NCBI RefSeq assembly: GCF_007655135.1
Contig: NC_045129.1
Coordinates: 31,869,122-31,933,121 of the forward strand
Reading direction: 5' to 3'
Source of the DNA: Punica granatum
Taxonomy: Eukaryota; Streptophyta; Magnoliopsida; Myrtales; Lythraceae
DNA length: 64,000 bases
Made by a program: the position numbers and the translations under genes. The notes beneath the pieces were generated by a model, which did no database searches, was not told the DNA's origin, and saw only the letters and a program-made list of their open reading frames with translations. This document shows, in pieces, positions 46,209 through 58,239 of the stretch (position 1 is its first letter; each line of letters begins with the position of its first letter).

Positions 46209-46987
46209 TGATGCGGACCCCACGAGACTTGCCGCAAGACCCGACAACAAAGACTGGAAATCGAACCCGGATCGGCAATAGAGGTTACAGGGGATGGAAT
46301 ACTGACCCGATGGTTATAGAAAATCAAGAACCAATATTATAAAGAAATGGAATATTGACCCGATGGTTATAGAAACCAAGAACCAATATTATAAGTAGCC
46401 GAGAATTACAAGCATCCAAGCTTACAATCTCGGAAGGTTGCCGAAGAACAACTTAGAGGAAAATTCTCACCAGCATAGTCTGAAAAGTGCCCCTAATCAG
46501 CTATTCAGCCTCCTTTATATAAGCCTAGGAGAATCTGAAAACTAATAAACTTGACAATTGGAATATCTTTAGTTTCCTAAAGCCGGAATTAATAGAGGAA
46601 ACTAAATAAAGGCCCTCCTAGAATATTTCGCAGTCTTTTTATTCCTTCTTCAGCATCTCTTGGCTTTCCTTATGCGTCTACTCTTATCATCGTACATCTC
46701 AAGACAAGTTAATTGGATAAGGCCCTTTAGGGACCCAATCGAATTAGTCTCCTCTTGGCCCAAAAAAACCCGCAAACGAGCTCTTCATAGCTTGTTGGAT
46801 TTGTCTTGCCTTCGTTCGTGTGATTGGTCCACTCGGAACATGCAAGCCTCCAAGATCTTGTGCATTGGCTCCCTCTTCACAAATCCAACTTCCGAGCTCA
46901 TATGCTTCAGCCTCATCATCATGCCCACTATCCTCATCACGAAGTTCTTCCGACCTAAGCTTGTCAGTTTGACCCAGAGTCGTATCG
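46209..46987 (-). repeat. 5' LTR of the Ty3/gypsy element
   Basis: 779 bp. Like the other LTR it encodes the polyprotein tail (GPITRTKARQIQQAM, stop at 46744) on the minus strand. By chance of insertion this frame is continuous with LINE ORF1 upstream, giving an open 128-codon stretch across the boundary. Confidence 0.93.
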
Positions 46988-48116
46988 GCAACACTTTCCA
47001 ATTTATCTTCTGAACTGGTCACACTTCCTCGACTCTCTGCTTCCTCATCAGCTTGCATTTTGTCAGCCCTTGAGGTTTCTCCTGTAATAAGAACATCTTT
47101 TTTCTCACTATTAGAGTCTTCTCTCGGCACTTCTCCTACCTTATCCTCTTTAGTGACGTCATTTGCTGCACAAGTATCAGCAACAGATACAGAGTCCTTC
47201 TCACTAGGTTCCCAAGTCTTCTCTTTAGCAGCTGGAGTGAAAAGAATGTACAGCAGAATCTGTAGAAACTTTCACTGCGAGGCATCCCTCCTTAGCAGAC
47301 TCGGGAGCGATAGGAGCCATCGATCCTGCTACTAGTGCCGTCTCTACTGTACCACTACATCAATGTCCAAAAACCTTATAGCAGACACATTTCTCTGGCA
47401 ACCAAGAAATATCCACCAAAACCTCTACTATATACTCATTACCCAAATCAACATTCAAAACTTCCAGGATTTCCTTCTCAACCTCCACTTTTATACATAC
47501 CTTTGCATAGTCTAATTTTGAACAAAGAGCGGCAACTCTATCCATATATAGTGGCTTACCAATGGCACTTGCTAGGTAGCTAATGCCTTTTGGATGGAAA
47601 TACTGAAGTGGGATCTTTCATAATTGCACCCAAATTGGCATTTTTTTCAAGCTTAGATCCTCCTCAATGAATTCTAGACTCCACTTTTGCAGAATCATAT
47701 TCCTTTCCACATGCCATGGTTCCGTTTCCAAAACCCATGTCATGACCTTTTCATTTGGGAATTGAAATATGAATAGAGAACTCATTTGCGCTAACCGTCA
47801 CCTTCCCCTACTTCCCCCATAAAACATTTACAACAGAGACTACATTCTTGGAATCAGGAGCCTTGCTCATAAACCGCCCAATTAGAGTATAGCTCTATTG
47901 GTCAACCCCAATATGTAGAAACTCCGATGGGGGTTTCACGTTGTTGTGCTCGACGCCTTCAAAGAGTTCTAGACTTTGATTTACTTTTGGGAAAACTTTC
48001 CTCCTGTTTAACGAACCTTTTGGAGCCGATTTCTCACTAGAGACAGACTTCGGATAAATCAGAACGACATTTATGGTCGATTGCGAAGCTGTTCCCAGCT
48101 GATTTGGTCACTCCAT
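46988..48116 (-). pseudogene. LINE ORF1 (DUF4283 and zinc-knuckle protein), 3' part cut by the Ty3 element
   Basis: Minus strand, start ATG at 48116 followed at once by a stop. DUF4283-like core: LIGRFMSKAPDSKNVVSVVN (47890), FSIFIFQFPNEKVMTWVLE, EPWHVERNMILQKW, MPIWVQL, stop, KIPLQYFHPKGISYLASAIG, KPLYMD, then AKVCIKVEVEK, DISWLPEKCVCYKVFGH, the start of a CCHC_4 zinc knuckle (47360). ORF1 proteins bind LINE RNA. It continues in the same strand and order as ORF2 at 40144, so the two halves were one element before the Ty3 insertion. Confidence 0.85.
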
Positions 48117-49079
48117 AGGCCATGCGGCGCCGAAACCCTACTGTAATGAAGAAAAGAAACTCTATCCAACGGATGAGCTAAGAGAATGAAGGTCACGTGT
48201 ATAATTCCGACCTCATGTGCACGCTAGCCTGCTAGCAAGCATAGAGAGCGAATCCGTACACAACATGGAGGTGCAAGAAAGCTTTGATTTGGTCTGGAAA
48301 TGCCAATGAGAATTTGCCAATTCAGATGTAGACCCCACCAATTTTTCTTCCATTTAATCCTGTTAAATTATTACAATCATCTTTCTTTTTAGGAAAAGAT
48401 AGACGCTAGCATCTTCTCTCTCTTCCGTCCTCTCACTTCTCTTTGTTCCCCTGTGCTCTTCCGTTTGACTTTCATCTTTCTGTTTTCATTCTTCTCCATG
48501 ACCATAACCAATTGTGTGCAAAAAATTAAAGTCGAGGAGCATACAATCCGATCAATTCAACTATCTATTAACAGACTAGGAGCAAATCAATAAGGGAACT
48601 TGGACTCTATATACCCATCTTTCTAAACCATTTTTGATGCCCAAATTCTCATAACCCTTAGAACAAAATCAAGGATCATATATCATCCAAATCTACAAAT
48701 AATTTGATCATGCAGGAACTTGGAACAATATGATTCTCGTGGGAATAGTAATGGGGAGCATGAGGTGGGTTGGAGGATCGACGCTTGGAGGCGAAATAGG
48801 CTGAGGGAATTCGATCACAGGTCGGCCCTGGTGGACGATTTGCCACTGATTCGGAACTCCAAACAGTGGTCTCTCTCGCTTTCTAGAGAGAAAAAGGAGG
48901 CAGCGGTTGCCAAACGGAATGGTGAGACCGTGTTATGTAGAGGGAAGACAGGAGAGGAGAACTCGATGACAGGAGCCAGGAGGAGAGAGAGAGAGAGAGA
49001 GAGGGGACAATTGAAGAAGACGAAAAGAGAGAGGGGACAGTGCAAGATGAGGGAAGAGGGATAAGCTAGCCCATTCTTT
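48117..49079. other. Probable LINE 5' leader, then unclassified sequence
   Basis: 48117-48350 may be LINE untranslated leader, but no target duplication was found to fix the 5' end. 48400-48480 is pyrimidine-rich. A plus-strand frame of 114 codons (48720-49064) is dominated by an (AG)n tract at 48981-49004 and is not called a gene. Confidence 0.4.
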
Positions 49080-49775
49080 AGTTTTTTAGATAAAAAATTT
49101 TACTCTACCTAATTCAATAGTATTTTTTTTTTCAAATTTAACACTACAATTATTACTAATTTATCTTTTTCTTCACTTAATAATAATTTTATACTCATAC
49201 TTTCTCTTAATCATTTTATAATTAATTTTTAATAATAAATTCTCCATCTACTTTCACACACACACATATACATATACATTTATATATTTTAGTAAACTAA
49301 CAATTTGCCTATCAAGAGCTCGATGTTACATTAAATCTGACCTCCATAAAATTTTTACATCAATTTTGACATTGACCTATTTAATGTACATCATATTGCC
49401 CATTCCATTTGTCTGCCATTAAACAATTTGATGGAACCCTCTAAAGGAATAAGCAATATGATGTACATTTAATAGATTAATGTCAAAATTGATGTAAAAA
49501 AAAGTAAAAAATAATACCACATAGATGTTTTCGTCCACTGTTAGACGACAGCAGATGGAATGGGTTATCTAATGTACAGTTAATCTGCTAAGGTCAAATT
49601 TGATATAAAAAATTTCTTGAGGTTTGATCTGATGTAACATCAATCTCTCGATGAACAAATTGTTAGTTTACTCTATATATTTTCACACAACCATATATGT
49701 TTCAACATTTACAATTATTACATAAAATCAAGTTGAGTTGGATTATGATTTAACTCGAAAACCAAACGCAAGCTA
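49080..49775. mobile_element. Tourist-like MITE, fourth copy, split by another MITE
   Basis: Left part 49080-49280 and right part 49684-49775 carry family words (ACAATTATTACTAA, TTAATTTTTAATAATAAATTCTC; GTTGAGTTGGATTATGATT, AACTCGAAAACCAAACGC). The middle is the element at 49291-49672. The left terminus is unclear. Confidence 0.65.
49291..49672. mobile_element. Foldback MITE, possibly Mutator-like, nested in a Tourist-like MITE
   Basis: Inverted termini AGTAAACTAACAATTTG and CAAATTGTTAGTTTACT, with extended complementarity inward (GATGTTACAT.../...ATGTAACATC; GACATTGACCTATTTAATGT against its complement). It is flanked by the 10-bp direct repeat TATATATTTT (49281-49290 and 49674-49683). 9-11 bp duplications suggest Mutator superfamily. 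No coding capacity. Confidence 0.75.
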
Positions 49776-51737
49776 TTTTCTTTTTAAAAGAAGCAATGAA
49801 ACTAATTCATTAATGGAGTTAAGTAGAAGAGGCACAGGTGGGCTCCACATCAGAGTTGGCAAATTTTTATTGCCATTTCCTCACCAAATGGATTTATGTA
49901 CTGGTGGTGAGGTAGGACCAACCAATATTTTCTTGTTCGATACGCAGTAGAATTGTCAGTATCCCTTTATTAGCTATTATTACTCTTTCATTGTACTAGG
50001 CCTATATACCTCCCTTATAACAAAAAAAAAAGAGTTACTTCTTGTGACTCTCATCTGGCTTATAACCAATAATTAATAATAGACCTGCCATTTGGTACAA
50101 ACTATATAATCTTTTTGGGCGTATAATTATAACTTTATATATATTTGAAACCGCATTTCTAAGAAACAAGATAATATTTCGAAACAATCAAATATACCAA
50201 CTATAAAATTTCGATAAACACCCACAAATTCCTCTCTCTACATACCACCCTTCTGATGGTCTGTCGAGCCACCTCTACCCCTGCCCTTTTCGCACGAACC
50301 TTTATCAGCTCTGCGCAGCTCCGATTCCAACCAAATTGAGAATTGATCGAGATTTTTTCTACCAGCCCAGCACTCAACATCTTAGATCCGAGGAGATTGA
50401 AGCCGATATTCCTCGATCAGTTGGTATGTGAGCAAACCCCAACTTTGTACGACAGCTTCCAAATGGTTCAGGTCCGATTAGCTTCTACTTGTCCGGGTTG
50501 GAAATCTAATGGGTTCAAATCATGACTTTCTGGTTTCTATTTGGATTGGGTTAACTTTCTCGGTTAGGTTCGGTCAATTTTCTACAGAATTCAGGTTGGA
50601 GGAGGAATGGCCAGTTCGTAATGATGGTGATGATGGCGTCCGATGGTCATAAGGGCCCTCCCCCTACTCTTCTCGATCGCCATTAGGCGCGTGAGGCGGT
50701 GGCTTCCCCTCTCTGTCGGGAGTAGCGCCCAATCCCTCTCTGGTGACTCGGACCCGGAATGATGGTGTAGTGGCGATCGAGCTTCTTGGTCGATATCGAC
50801 TTTGCAGTGGCTTCAAAGCATCACAACGCACCCCATGCGACCTAAAGTGATGTCGGCTTAGCAGAGATGACTTCCCCCTATCGATTCTCTGTCCGATTGG
50901 CTCTGATCCCCCTTCCAATGGTGGTTCTTTCATGTGGCTTCCTACCATCCTCGCGATAGCATCCATGCCTTCACATCAAAGGATTACAACATCGCTCTGA
51001 TTAATCCTACCATCCGCTTGCAAAAGATCAACCTTTTGTGGCTTTGCCTTTCTTTGTTGATTTATGATAGATCTCGGCTACCCGAAGATATTCGCTGGTT
51101 TGAACACATCAAAATAGCCTAGCTTGTTGATTTGATCATCAAGTTAGACCGTCGCTGGTTTGAACCGATTAAAAAGTTGGGTTGTTCTAATTTTACTATT
51201 TAGGGATTAGGCTATTTAGGCTTGATTGATTGATTGGACATGGATGTTGTGATTTGTGAATGGTCCTGCGCCGAATAATGATTCAAGACCCCTCTTGGCA
51301 TTACTCCTGCACATAGTAACAACTTTATATGAATTGCACTTGGCTCCGCTTCTCGGCATTGACTAGGTCCATGTGGAATTTAGTTCCAAGAGGTTAAGAT
51401 TAGACGTATAGTATCTGGAAGGTTTTCTGCAATTGTATTTGTTCTCATTGGATTTGCTTCCGTCACATTTTTTATCTTTGCAGTGATCTCGGTGGATTGG
51501 CTGCATTTTTTTGTCCTTGTAACCTTTCTCTTGAATTATTTTTCGTGTATTCGTTTTTATTATATCAATGGACAATTATTGATTACTGAGAAAAAAATAT
51601 ATAAAATTTAGATGTCATTTTTTTGTCATGACTTATATTATTATTCGTTAGCAAGTATATATTTTCAAGCTAAAAAAGTAGTAGCCATTTTTTTTTACTT
51701 TACGTTCTTTTGAAACTAATAATGAAAGGAACGTTAT
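49776..51737. other. Unclassified; probable LINE tail at 51380-51600
   Basis: 50280-50980 is GC-richer with minus-strand frames (longest 100 codons) but no domain. 51480-51600 ends TTATATCAATGGACAATTAT followed by TGATTACTGAGAAAAAAAT, resembling the 3' end of plant LINEs (plus strand). No gene is supported. Confidence 0.4.
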
Positions 51738-52066
51738 GTTGTGTTTGGTTTTAGAGTTGAGTTAAGTCGAGTTTTAGTTTTAATTGGTTTGTAATAATTT
51801 TGTTTTTGAATTATGAAAAAAAAATATAAAAAAGTAATGAATAGTTGATAGAAAGTAATGATTATGTTGTTAAATTGTGGAAAAAGTAATGAATGGTTGA
51901 GAGAAAGTAATGATTGTGTTGTTAAATTGTGAAAAAAAAAGTAATGAATAGTTGAGAAAATTTAGTATTAAAAATTAAATTGAATAGTTAAAAAAATTGA
52001 AGAAAACAATAAAACTAATAATTGTGTTGTTGAATTGAAGATAAGTGGAGTACAGTTAAAATTGAT
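51738..52066. mobile_element. Tourist-like MITE, third copy
   Basis: Begins TTGTGTTTGGTTTTAGAGTT and contains GAGTTAAGTCGAGTTTTAG, AAAGTAATGAATAGTTGA (three times, diverged) and TTTAGTATTAAAAATTAAAT. It is the reverse complement of the family sequence at 32020-32335. Right end decayed (ATAATCAAACGGAC). Confidence 0.75.
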
Positions 52067-52891
52067 TTGTATAATCAAACGGACAAAGTTTGTAACTTTG
52101 TATATATGTTTTACGTTATATGGAGATCTCTATGATCATATAAGAATCTTTTGTACAGTAATTCTTCAATTTACTTTATTCATAGAATCTTTTTTTTTAT
52201 TGGAGTGTTTAGGTTTCGTCAAACTAATTCCTTGAGTCCCGTGCACTCCCTGCAATGCCTAGAACGGATAAATGGGCCGTTAAGTCGTGGTAGGTGGTCT
52301 CAAGGGGATTGAGATTTGAATTTAGGATCGAGTGAATACTTTGACTATTCCTTACCATCAAGTCAACTCTCTTATTTATTTATTTTTGGTTGGATCAATC
52401 CCCTTGAGGTTGTTATTCGTAGAAACTTGACAATACCATTTTATAAATTATATAAATATAGATCTAAACACTTTATTTTTTTGCATCCTTTGATTGATAT
52501 TTGGCTAAAGGATAATTCTTCTTGGAAATCTTTTTTAGTTTAATATATAGTTATAGATAGATGCCTAATTCATGTCTTTAGTAGGGACAAAACTAACCAA
52601 GGATGGCTCGGCAACCTAGGCAGCATAGGTTCTATGCCAAGACGTGCACGGGGCACGGCATTGATGCTCTTACGGACATCACTCAATGTTCTATGACTGC
52701 AGCTCATAGTTTTAATTGTATTTTATGTTGAATACTATTGTTGCACTGTATTATGGCAGGGGCACCGGCTTCTTATGCTCCTTCTTCTTCTTTTTTTGGG
52801 TGGAAACTCCATATGCGTTTTTGTTTTCTGTCATATGGTTGTCTGCTCCAAATTGCTAGTTTTTTACCATGTAAGAATCTCCATGCTAGAG

Positions 52892-52935
<44 letters not shown>

Positions 52936-53876
52936 TGAAATGGATTATCAATATGAATTGATCGAGTTGATTTGGCGCTTATATAAATCATCGATTTTGA
53001 GTTTTATGAATGTAAAAAATTCATGACTCAGAAAATTTTACCTCTTAGTGGCTCATCTAACTCATACCTAAATAAATCAAAGCCGATTAGATTTTTAGAT
53101 ATTAGGTGGTGCACACCGAGAAAATGACTTTTTTGATTAAACAAAAATAATTACAAGCATGATGGGACTTTCAAGTTGGACCAACTGTTCATCGTCCATG
53201 GCCCATCTTCTCTTCCAACCAATGTGAACTTTCAAGAATGTTGAACTTGGGCCTGTAGAAAATTGCTGCAGCTGTACAATTACACCGAGCCCACGGGCTA
53301 TACTAAAGGGCCGAAGCTGTTTACTTGTTGGTCGGTATCTTGATCATTGGTCAAGTTCAATCCTACCTTTCTGATACACATTCTCATTAAGTATCATAGA
53401 GGGAAATCGGGATCTTTGGTCATTTGATCAATCATAAGAAGAATAAGGCCGGAAAACAGAGAGAGAGAGAGAGATGTTTGAGCTAAAGAGAACTGCAAAG
53501 GATGGAAAGGTATTTATTGTTGAGAGTTTATATCCTAGTGGAAATTCAATATGTGGATTTAAAAGAGATTGGATATCACAACCTATCGGCTCGAGCTCTT
53601 GTGTTGGAAATGAACTCAATCACTTATAAGTCCAGTGAAAATTTAATATTTATAGAGTCCAAAATTACTACATGTCTTCAATCAATCTCCGTGTTCCTAA
53701 CCCCTTTGCTCGATGCCACTCTAGACCTACAAACAATGGAGATCAAAGATTTTCTTCGATTTCCTCCTCCGATACTTAAATTAGATCTAGTCTATGATAG
53801 AGTATTATTGCTTGGAATTAAATGACATACATCAAGAGGTTTATATTGAAGGGGGTGTGAGGTGATAGAAGATCAT
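52067..53876. other. Intergenic DNA with (TA)n microsatellite
   Basis: (TA)n at 52893-52931 and (GA)n at 53459-53473. The plus-strand frame 53502-53825 (107 codons) has no recognised domain and sits just upstream of a LINE-like tail, so it may be transposon-derived. Confidence 0.45.
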
Positions 53877-54182
53877 GAGTTATTCAGAATCTCCAGAATT
53901 TATATTTTCTTATTGAGTAATGAATTTGCATTCATCCAAAAAATTAAATAAAAAAAAAAACTCTGGCAACCATGAGGCTGCAAAATCATCGGATGCCATT
54001 TGGGATCGGAGAACTGGACATGCATCAGTGTCTTGAGTTATTCAGAATCTCCAGAATTTATATTTTCTTATTAAGTAATGAATTTGCATTCATCCTAAAA
54101 ATTAAATAGAAAAAAAAAAACTCTGGCAACCATGAGGCTGCAAAATCATCGGATGCCATTTGGGATCGGAGAACTGGACATG
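53877..54182. repeat. Tandem duplication, ~158-bp unit, holding a LINE-like tail
   Basis: GAGTTATTCAGAATCTCCAG occurs at 53877 and 54035. Both units run through TAATGAATTTGCATTCATCC, an A-rich tract and CTCTGGCAACCATGAGGCTG to GAACTGGACATG. Only a few differences, so recent. ATGAATTTGCATTCATCCAAAA resembles plant LINE 3' ends split here by a short word boundary. Confidence 0.92.
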
Positions 54183-54426
54183 GGTGGACACTGATGCATG
54201 AGCTTCATCCACATAGTCATTTTGGTGTGGCACAAAGAGATACATATAAGGGTAGAACATAGGAAAAAAGAAAGTTGGTTTCTTCGTGTATGTTTTCTTC
54301 CTAGTAAATGGATAGCATCGGACAGCACCGATGTTCAAATTAATCTGCTCAATTCGAAAAGGACCAAAATGAATCTGCTCAAAACATACCATACTTGGCG
54401 GGGGCAAACAAGATGCGAGCAAGGGC

Positions 54427-54611
54427 AAAAATAAGAGGATGTGGAGGAACGAGTCTTGGTGCAATGGTACAAGTCGCCGACTCAGAACTGAGAGGTCCCA
54501 GGTTCCATTATCATTTATAGGACCTATATTATCTCATTATTTCGTATTATTTTATATCTTTGCACTAGTCCCAAATACCTCCTTCATGACCCGAAAAAAT
54601 AAGAGGATGTG
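54427..54611 (+). mobile_element. tRNA-derived SINE with 17-bp target duplication
   Basis: Body about 54444-54594 (151 bp), flanked by AAAAATAAGAGGATGTG at 54427-54443 and 54595-54611. The head has a pol III A-box-like TTGGTGCAATGGTAC (54455 region) and a B-box-like AGGTTCCATTATC (54507 region) spaced as in tRNA genes; GACTCAGAACTGAGAGGTCC between them resembles a tRNA arm. Ends in an A-rich run merging with the duplication. Mobilised in trans by LINE proteins by family rule. Confidence 0.85.
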
Positions 54612-55019
54612 AGCGGCACATGCTACATTCCATACAAAAAGAAAGTTCATAACACCCATTATACAGAACCGAGGGTGGAAGGTCACATATATACCAAAGC
54701 AATAGCGATAAAGCAGAGAGGTGGGGATATGAACTCATAACTAATCGGAAAGGAACAAAGTTCTAGCATAAATGGGGCGGGTGGATATGTCTACCTTTGC
54801 GGAATGAATTGCGATAGCTGGACATCGATAAACAGAGCGAGAGCGCCTAAGTATTTTCACAAGCAATTATGGTGCACAAGTGTCGGTGTGAAAAACAGAG
54901 GAAAGGGGAGGGTTTAAAGGGTGTGGTCGAGTGGAACCTCCATTTGCTGACTCTCAACTTGTGATTGAGTGTGTTGGTATGGAGTTTTTAATTCTTGGCA
55001 TACTTTGAGATGATATGTC
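54612..55019. other. Intergenic DNA, nothing recognised
   Basis: No frame or repeat supported. Confidence 0.45.
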
Positions 55020-57309
55020 AGACATGATCAGAGCTTGAGACCTCGAATTTGGAGTCGTCACTTAACCGTTTTCATAGGCCGGTAAACCATTTATTTAAAC
55101 CTTTTGGTGATCAAGATACTAACCGCCTATATATTTATTTGTTGGTCTAGAACTAGTGATCTAAGTTTGGAGACCCTATTACGTGCGGGTAAAACCCGTG
55201 CACTCGAGTTGGTATCCATCCACCAATTTAATTCCCTAACTTGTCCATTTCTACTTCAACTCCAATTGTTTGCGGGTTTTGGGTCGAAAGTCCTTATCGA
55301 GCTTGAAAGTTTTTTTAATTAGTCTTGAGTCATTTATGAGTTTTATGGTCTTATGAGTTTTAAGTATTTATTTACATGGATTAGTACTTTTGAAAAGAAA
55401 AGAAAATGAAAAAAAATTACAAGTCATGGTGGGCTTGCCCACATACATACATATATCCACATACATATATTATTTACACTATCCATGATAGGGCAAAGTG
55501 AGTCTAGAAAGCGAGCCTAGAGCTCGAAAATAAGAAGACGGGTCTAAGATCCTTACCCTAGAAAATCTAAATCAAATTTCCTAAGTCTAACAGTTTTATT
55601 TGCATTTAATTATATATTTTTTTTAAATCCTCATTTACATGTTTTACAAGCTTTCCCAATTCTAAAAAAATGTCCTAATTCCCTCAAGGTCAATTATCCT
55701 TCAAAATTGATCCTATGACTCAATTGGTGAGTGAATTCCTTTACCCCGTGATTTGAGAGTCAAGTTACGGGATTCACCATTTCTTTAATCCCATTAATCC
55801 ATTATCACACAAGTTTGCATAATTTATTTCATTAAGTCATTTATTCGCCGAATGAGGACATTAATCGGTTTTATTCCCGGTTTTAGGAACCCTACCCTCA
55901 AGACCATTTCGAGTCTTTCCAAATTTATCCTAGACCCATTAATCTAAGTGTGCAATCAAATTCCCAATCCCGTGAGATTAGAGTCGCGTGTGCGTGATTA
56001 TTCGATTTGCACTTTTCCATTTTACCGATTTGAACATTAATTTAATACTTTGAGAAAGTGAAATTCCATTCGGCCACTTCTCGAAACTTCACAGATTCAT
56101 ACCTTTTATTTTCTTCCTAATAAATTTGAGAAATTAATCCCCTTAATTTACTATCCCTAAGTGGCCGAAACTATACAAACCCATTTAATCCACTTGTCCT
56201 CTGATTCTTACCTAATTCACTCCATCAACGTTTGATTGACCTTAATACCCACTTGGTCATATTTGAACGAACATCAGAGACAAGCATATCCCCATTCCGT
56301 GACCAAAATAAAGGATTTAACCAATAAAATATCTAATCCCATGGAGGCTAAGAGCTATCATGAATAATCTACGGATCGTTTCCGATCTTTAGGTCCAAGT
56401 GAACATGATTTCCAATTTAAAACGTTAATCTACGTGATCCTAACTAAACTAATCAATTTTCGTGCAATTTTCCATTTTAATCAAGCAAATCGACTCCAAT
56501 TCACACCCCAATCCCATTTATTTATTTATTTATTTATTTTCGGTGCAACCCCAATCCATTTATTGAAATTAAAACATCACAGTGGGGTTCTTTTTGTTCC
56601 ATAAGCCGAGTTTGACACATTTAATCCATTTTGAATCCAAGTCCACGTGACCCAAAAATACACACGCATACTGACTTGCCCATTTTCCTCATTTCATGCC
56701 CCCAAAATTGATTAATGTTTTTGTATCAAAAGAAAAAACAGTGGGTGGCCGAGAGCAAACTAGATTATTTACAAACCAAAATTCCGATTTTTAAGTCCGA
56801 ATGAACATGCTTGATCGACTTCACTAATCACCCTATCTTGCTCCTAAACCGATTAATCAATTTTTTTCAGTGCAATTTAGACAAAATCAAACATCATAAA
56901 CATCAAACATCATTCGCCCTTCCCTTCTAAGTTAACCCAAAAACCATCATGGAAAAGAAACAAAGATTGAGTTCCCTACGCATGATACTAATCGGTTATC
57001 TTAGGTCGGGTTTAATAAACGAGACTAAAAAAAGAAAAATTAAACTTAAAACGGGCATTATAACGGCGTAAATATAAAATATAAACATTATATAAGTATA
57101 TGTATAAAGACGTAGTATAAATATACAGATATACATGAGCATGTAACATAAATATACATAAATACATATATATATATTTATATATTTATATATATATAAG
57201 CATCAATGTAAAGAATGTGTAATTAACGAAATAAAACTGTCGGGAAACTCCGACCTCTCTCCCTTACCGAATCTCGGTATCAAGGGTCTCACGGGGAGTG
57301 AAAAAACCG

Positions 57310-57670
57310 AGAAGAAGCATAAAAAAGAAAGAAAAGAGTGTGAGAAAGTAAATGACGGTAACGTAAAGTGCGGGAGAGAAAATGCGATATTTATGTGTGT
57401 ATACGTATATATGTGCGGGAAATGAAAGGACAAGATAAAGGGTTCAGACCCGAGCTAGGAAGCTCAGATCCTCACCGGGCAGCGCTCTCAAGTGAGGTAA
57501 GGCACAAAGAAGAAAAAAGAAAGTGCAGAAAGTAAATGACGGTGACATAATGTACGGGAAGAGAAAGTGCGGGAAAGTAAAGTGCGGGAAATGAAAGAAC
57601 AGGAGGAAGAGGGTTCGGACCCGAGCTATGAAGCTCGAATCCTCACCGGGCAGCGGGCTCCAATGAGGAG
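57310..57670. repeat. Tandem duplication, ~171-bp unit
   Basis: GGGTTC(A/G)GACCCGAGCTA with GAAGCTC(A/G) and ATCCTCACCGGGCAGCG occurs at 57439 and 57610, each preceded by AAGTAAATGACGGT and GTGCGGGA words. The first unit also holds an AT-rich insert (57388-57415). Confidence 0.8.
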
Positions 57671-57858
57671 GCCTACCTTTCATTCCCCGATTTCGGGTTA
57701 CATGAGTGTCGGGAGTGAGAATCAGGACAAACTCGGTTTTTTTCCTTACTAAATGGGATTCACTATGGGTAAATTGGGATTTGGGGGCTCTCTTTCTTGG
57801 CAAGACTCCAAGTGTGTAATGCCAATAAGTTTTTCTTAATGAAGTGCGAGGGCCCCTC

Positions 57859-57866
57859 TATTTATA
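57859..57866 (+). promoter_or_regulatory. Candidate TATA box of the long LTR
   Basis: TATTTATA within CCCTCTATTTATAGAGGAA, a strong plant-type TATA context and itself a small palindrome. Confidence 0.5.
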
Positions 57867-58239
57867 GAGGAAAGGGACTGTGGGGCTTTTTGAATTGATT
57901 AAAAAGTTTTGGGCGAAAATGAAGGAGATGGAAACTTCTCGAGGGCAGGGGGAGATACAGGGGACAAACGGAAACGTTCGTGGGCAAAAAAGATATTGTT
58001 GAAAGTTTCGGGTCAGGCGGAAGGATTGAAATGCAAGAAGAGAAGCGATGGAGGCACCGGAGCAATTAGAGGAGAAGATGGCTGGCCGCATGGGGCCCTC
58101 CGGCTGGCCAACATCGGCGGTCACCGCCCTTTTTGGCGGCCAACGCATCTACCGGCCGCCGCCGACACCCCTCTGACCGCACTGTTAGCAAAAATTACAA
58201 AAATACCACTGCCGCGTAAAAATAATCAATTTCGGTTCG

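Larger units (their letters stand above)
40145..46987 (-). mobile_element. Ty3/gypsy LTR retrotransposon (CRM-like chromovirus?) inserted in the LINE
   Basis: 6843 bp with 5-bp duplication GCAAC (40140-40144 and 46988-46992). LTRs 40145-40933 and 46209-46987 (TG...CA; the outer base of the right one is changed), an exact iMet primer site (46195-46206) and a polypurine tract (40934-40947). Minus-strand order is gag, protease, RT, RNase H, integrase, the gypsy order. LTRs differ by roughly 5 % over the first 150 bp by eye. The polyprotein runs about 80 codons into the 3' LTR, a trait reported for centromeric CRM elements; the lineage is inference. Confidence 0.95.

Noticed and set aside
40145..46987. 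Endogenous pararetrovirus
   Set aside because: LTRs, iMet primer site, integrase core and gypsy domain order identify a Ty3/gypsy retrotransposon; no movement protein seen.
48720..49064. 114-codon plus-strand frame
   Set aside because: Composition driven by an (AG)n tract; no domain, no promoter seen.
53502..53825. 107-codon plus-strand frame
   Set aside because: No recognised domain and placed just upstream of a LINE-like tail; not strong enough to call a gene.
57430..57665. tRNA-like sequence around GGGTTCGGACCCGAGCTA
   Set aside because: Lacks tRNA length and arms and is part of a 171-bp tandem duplication.
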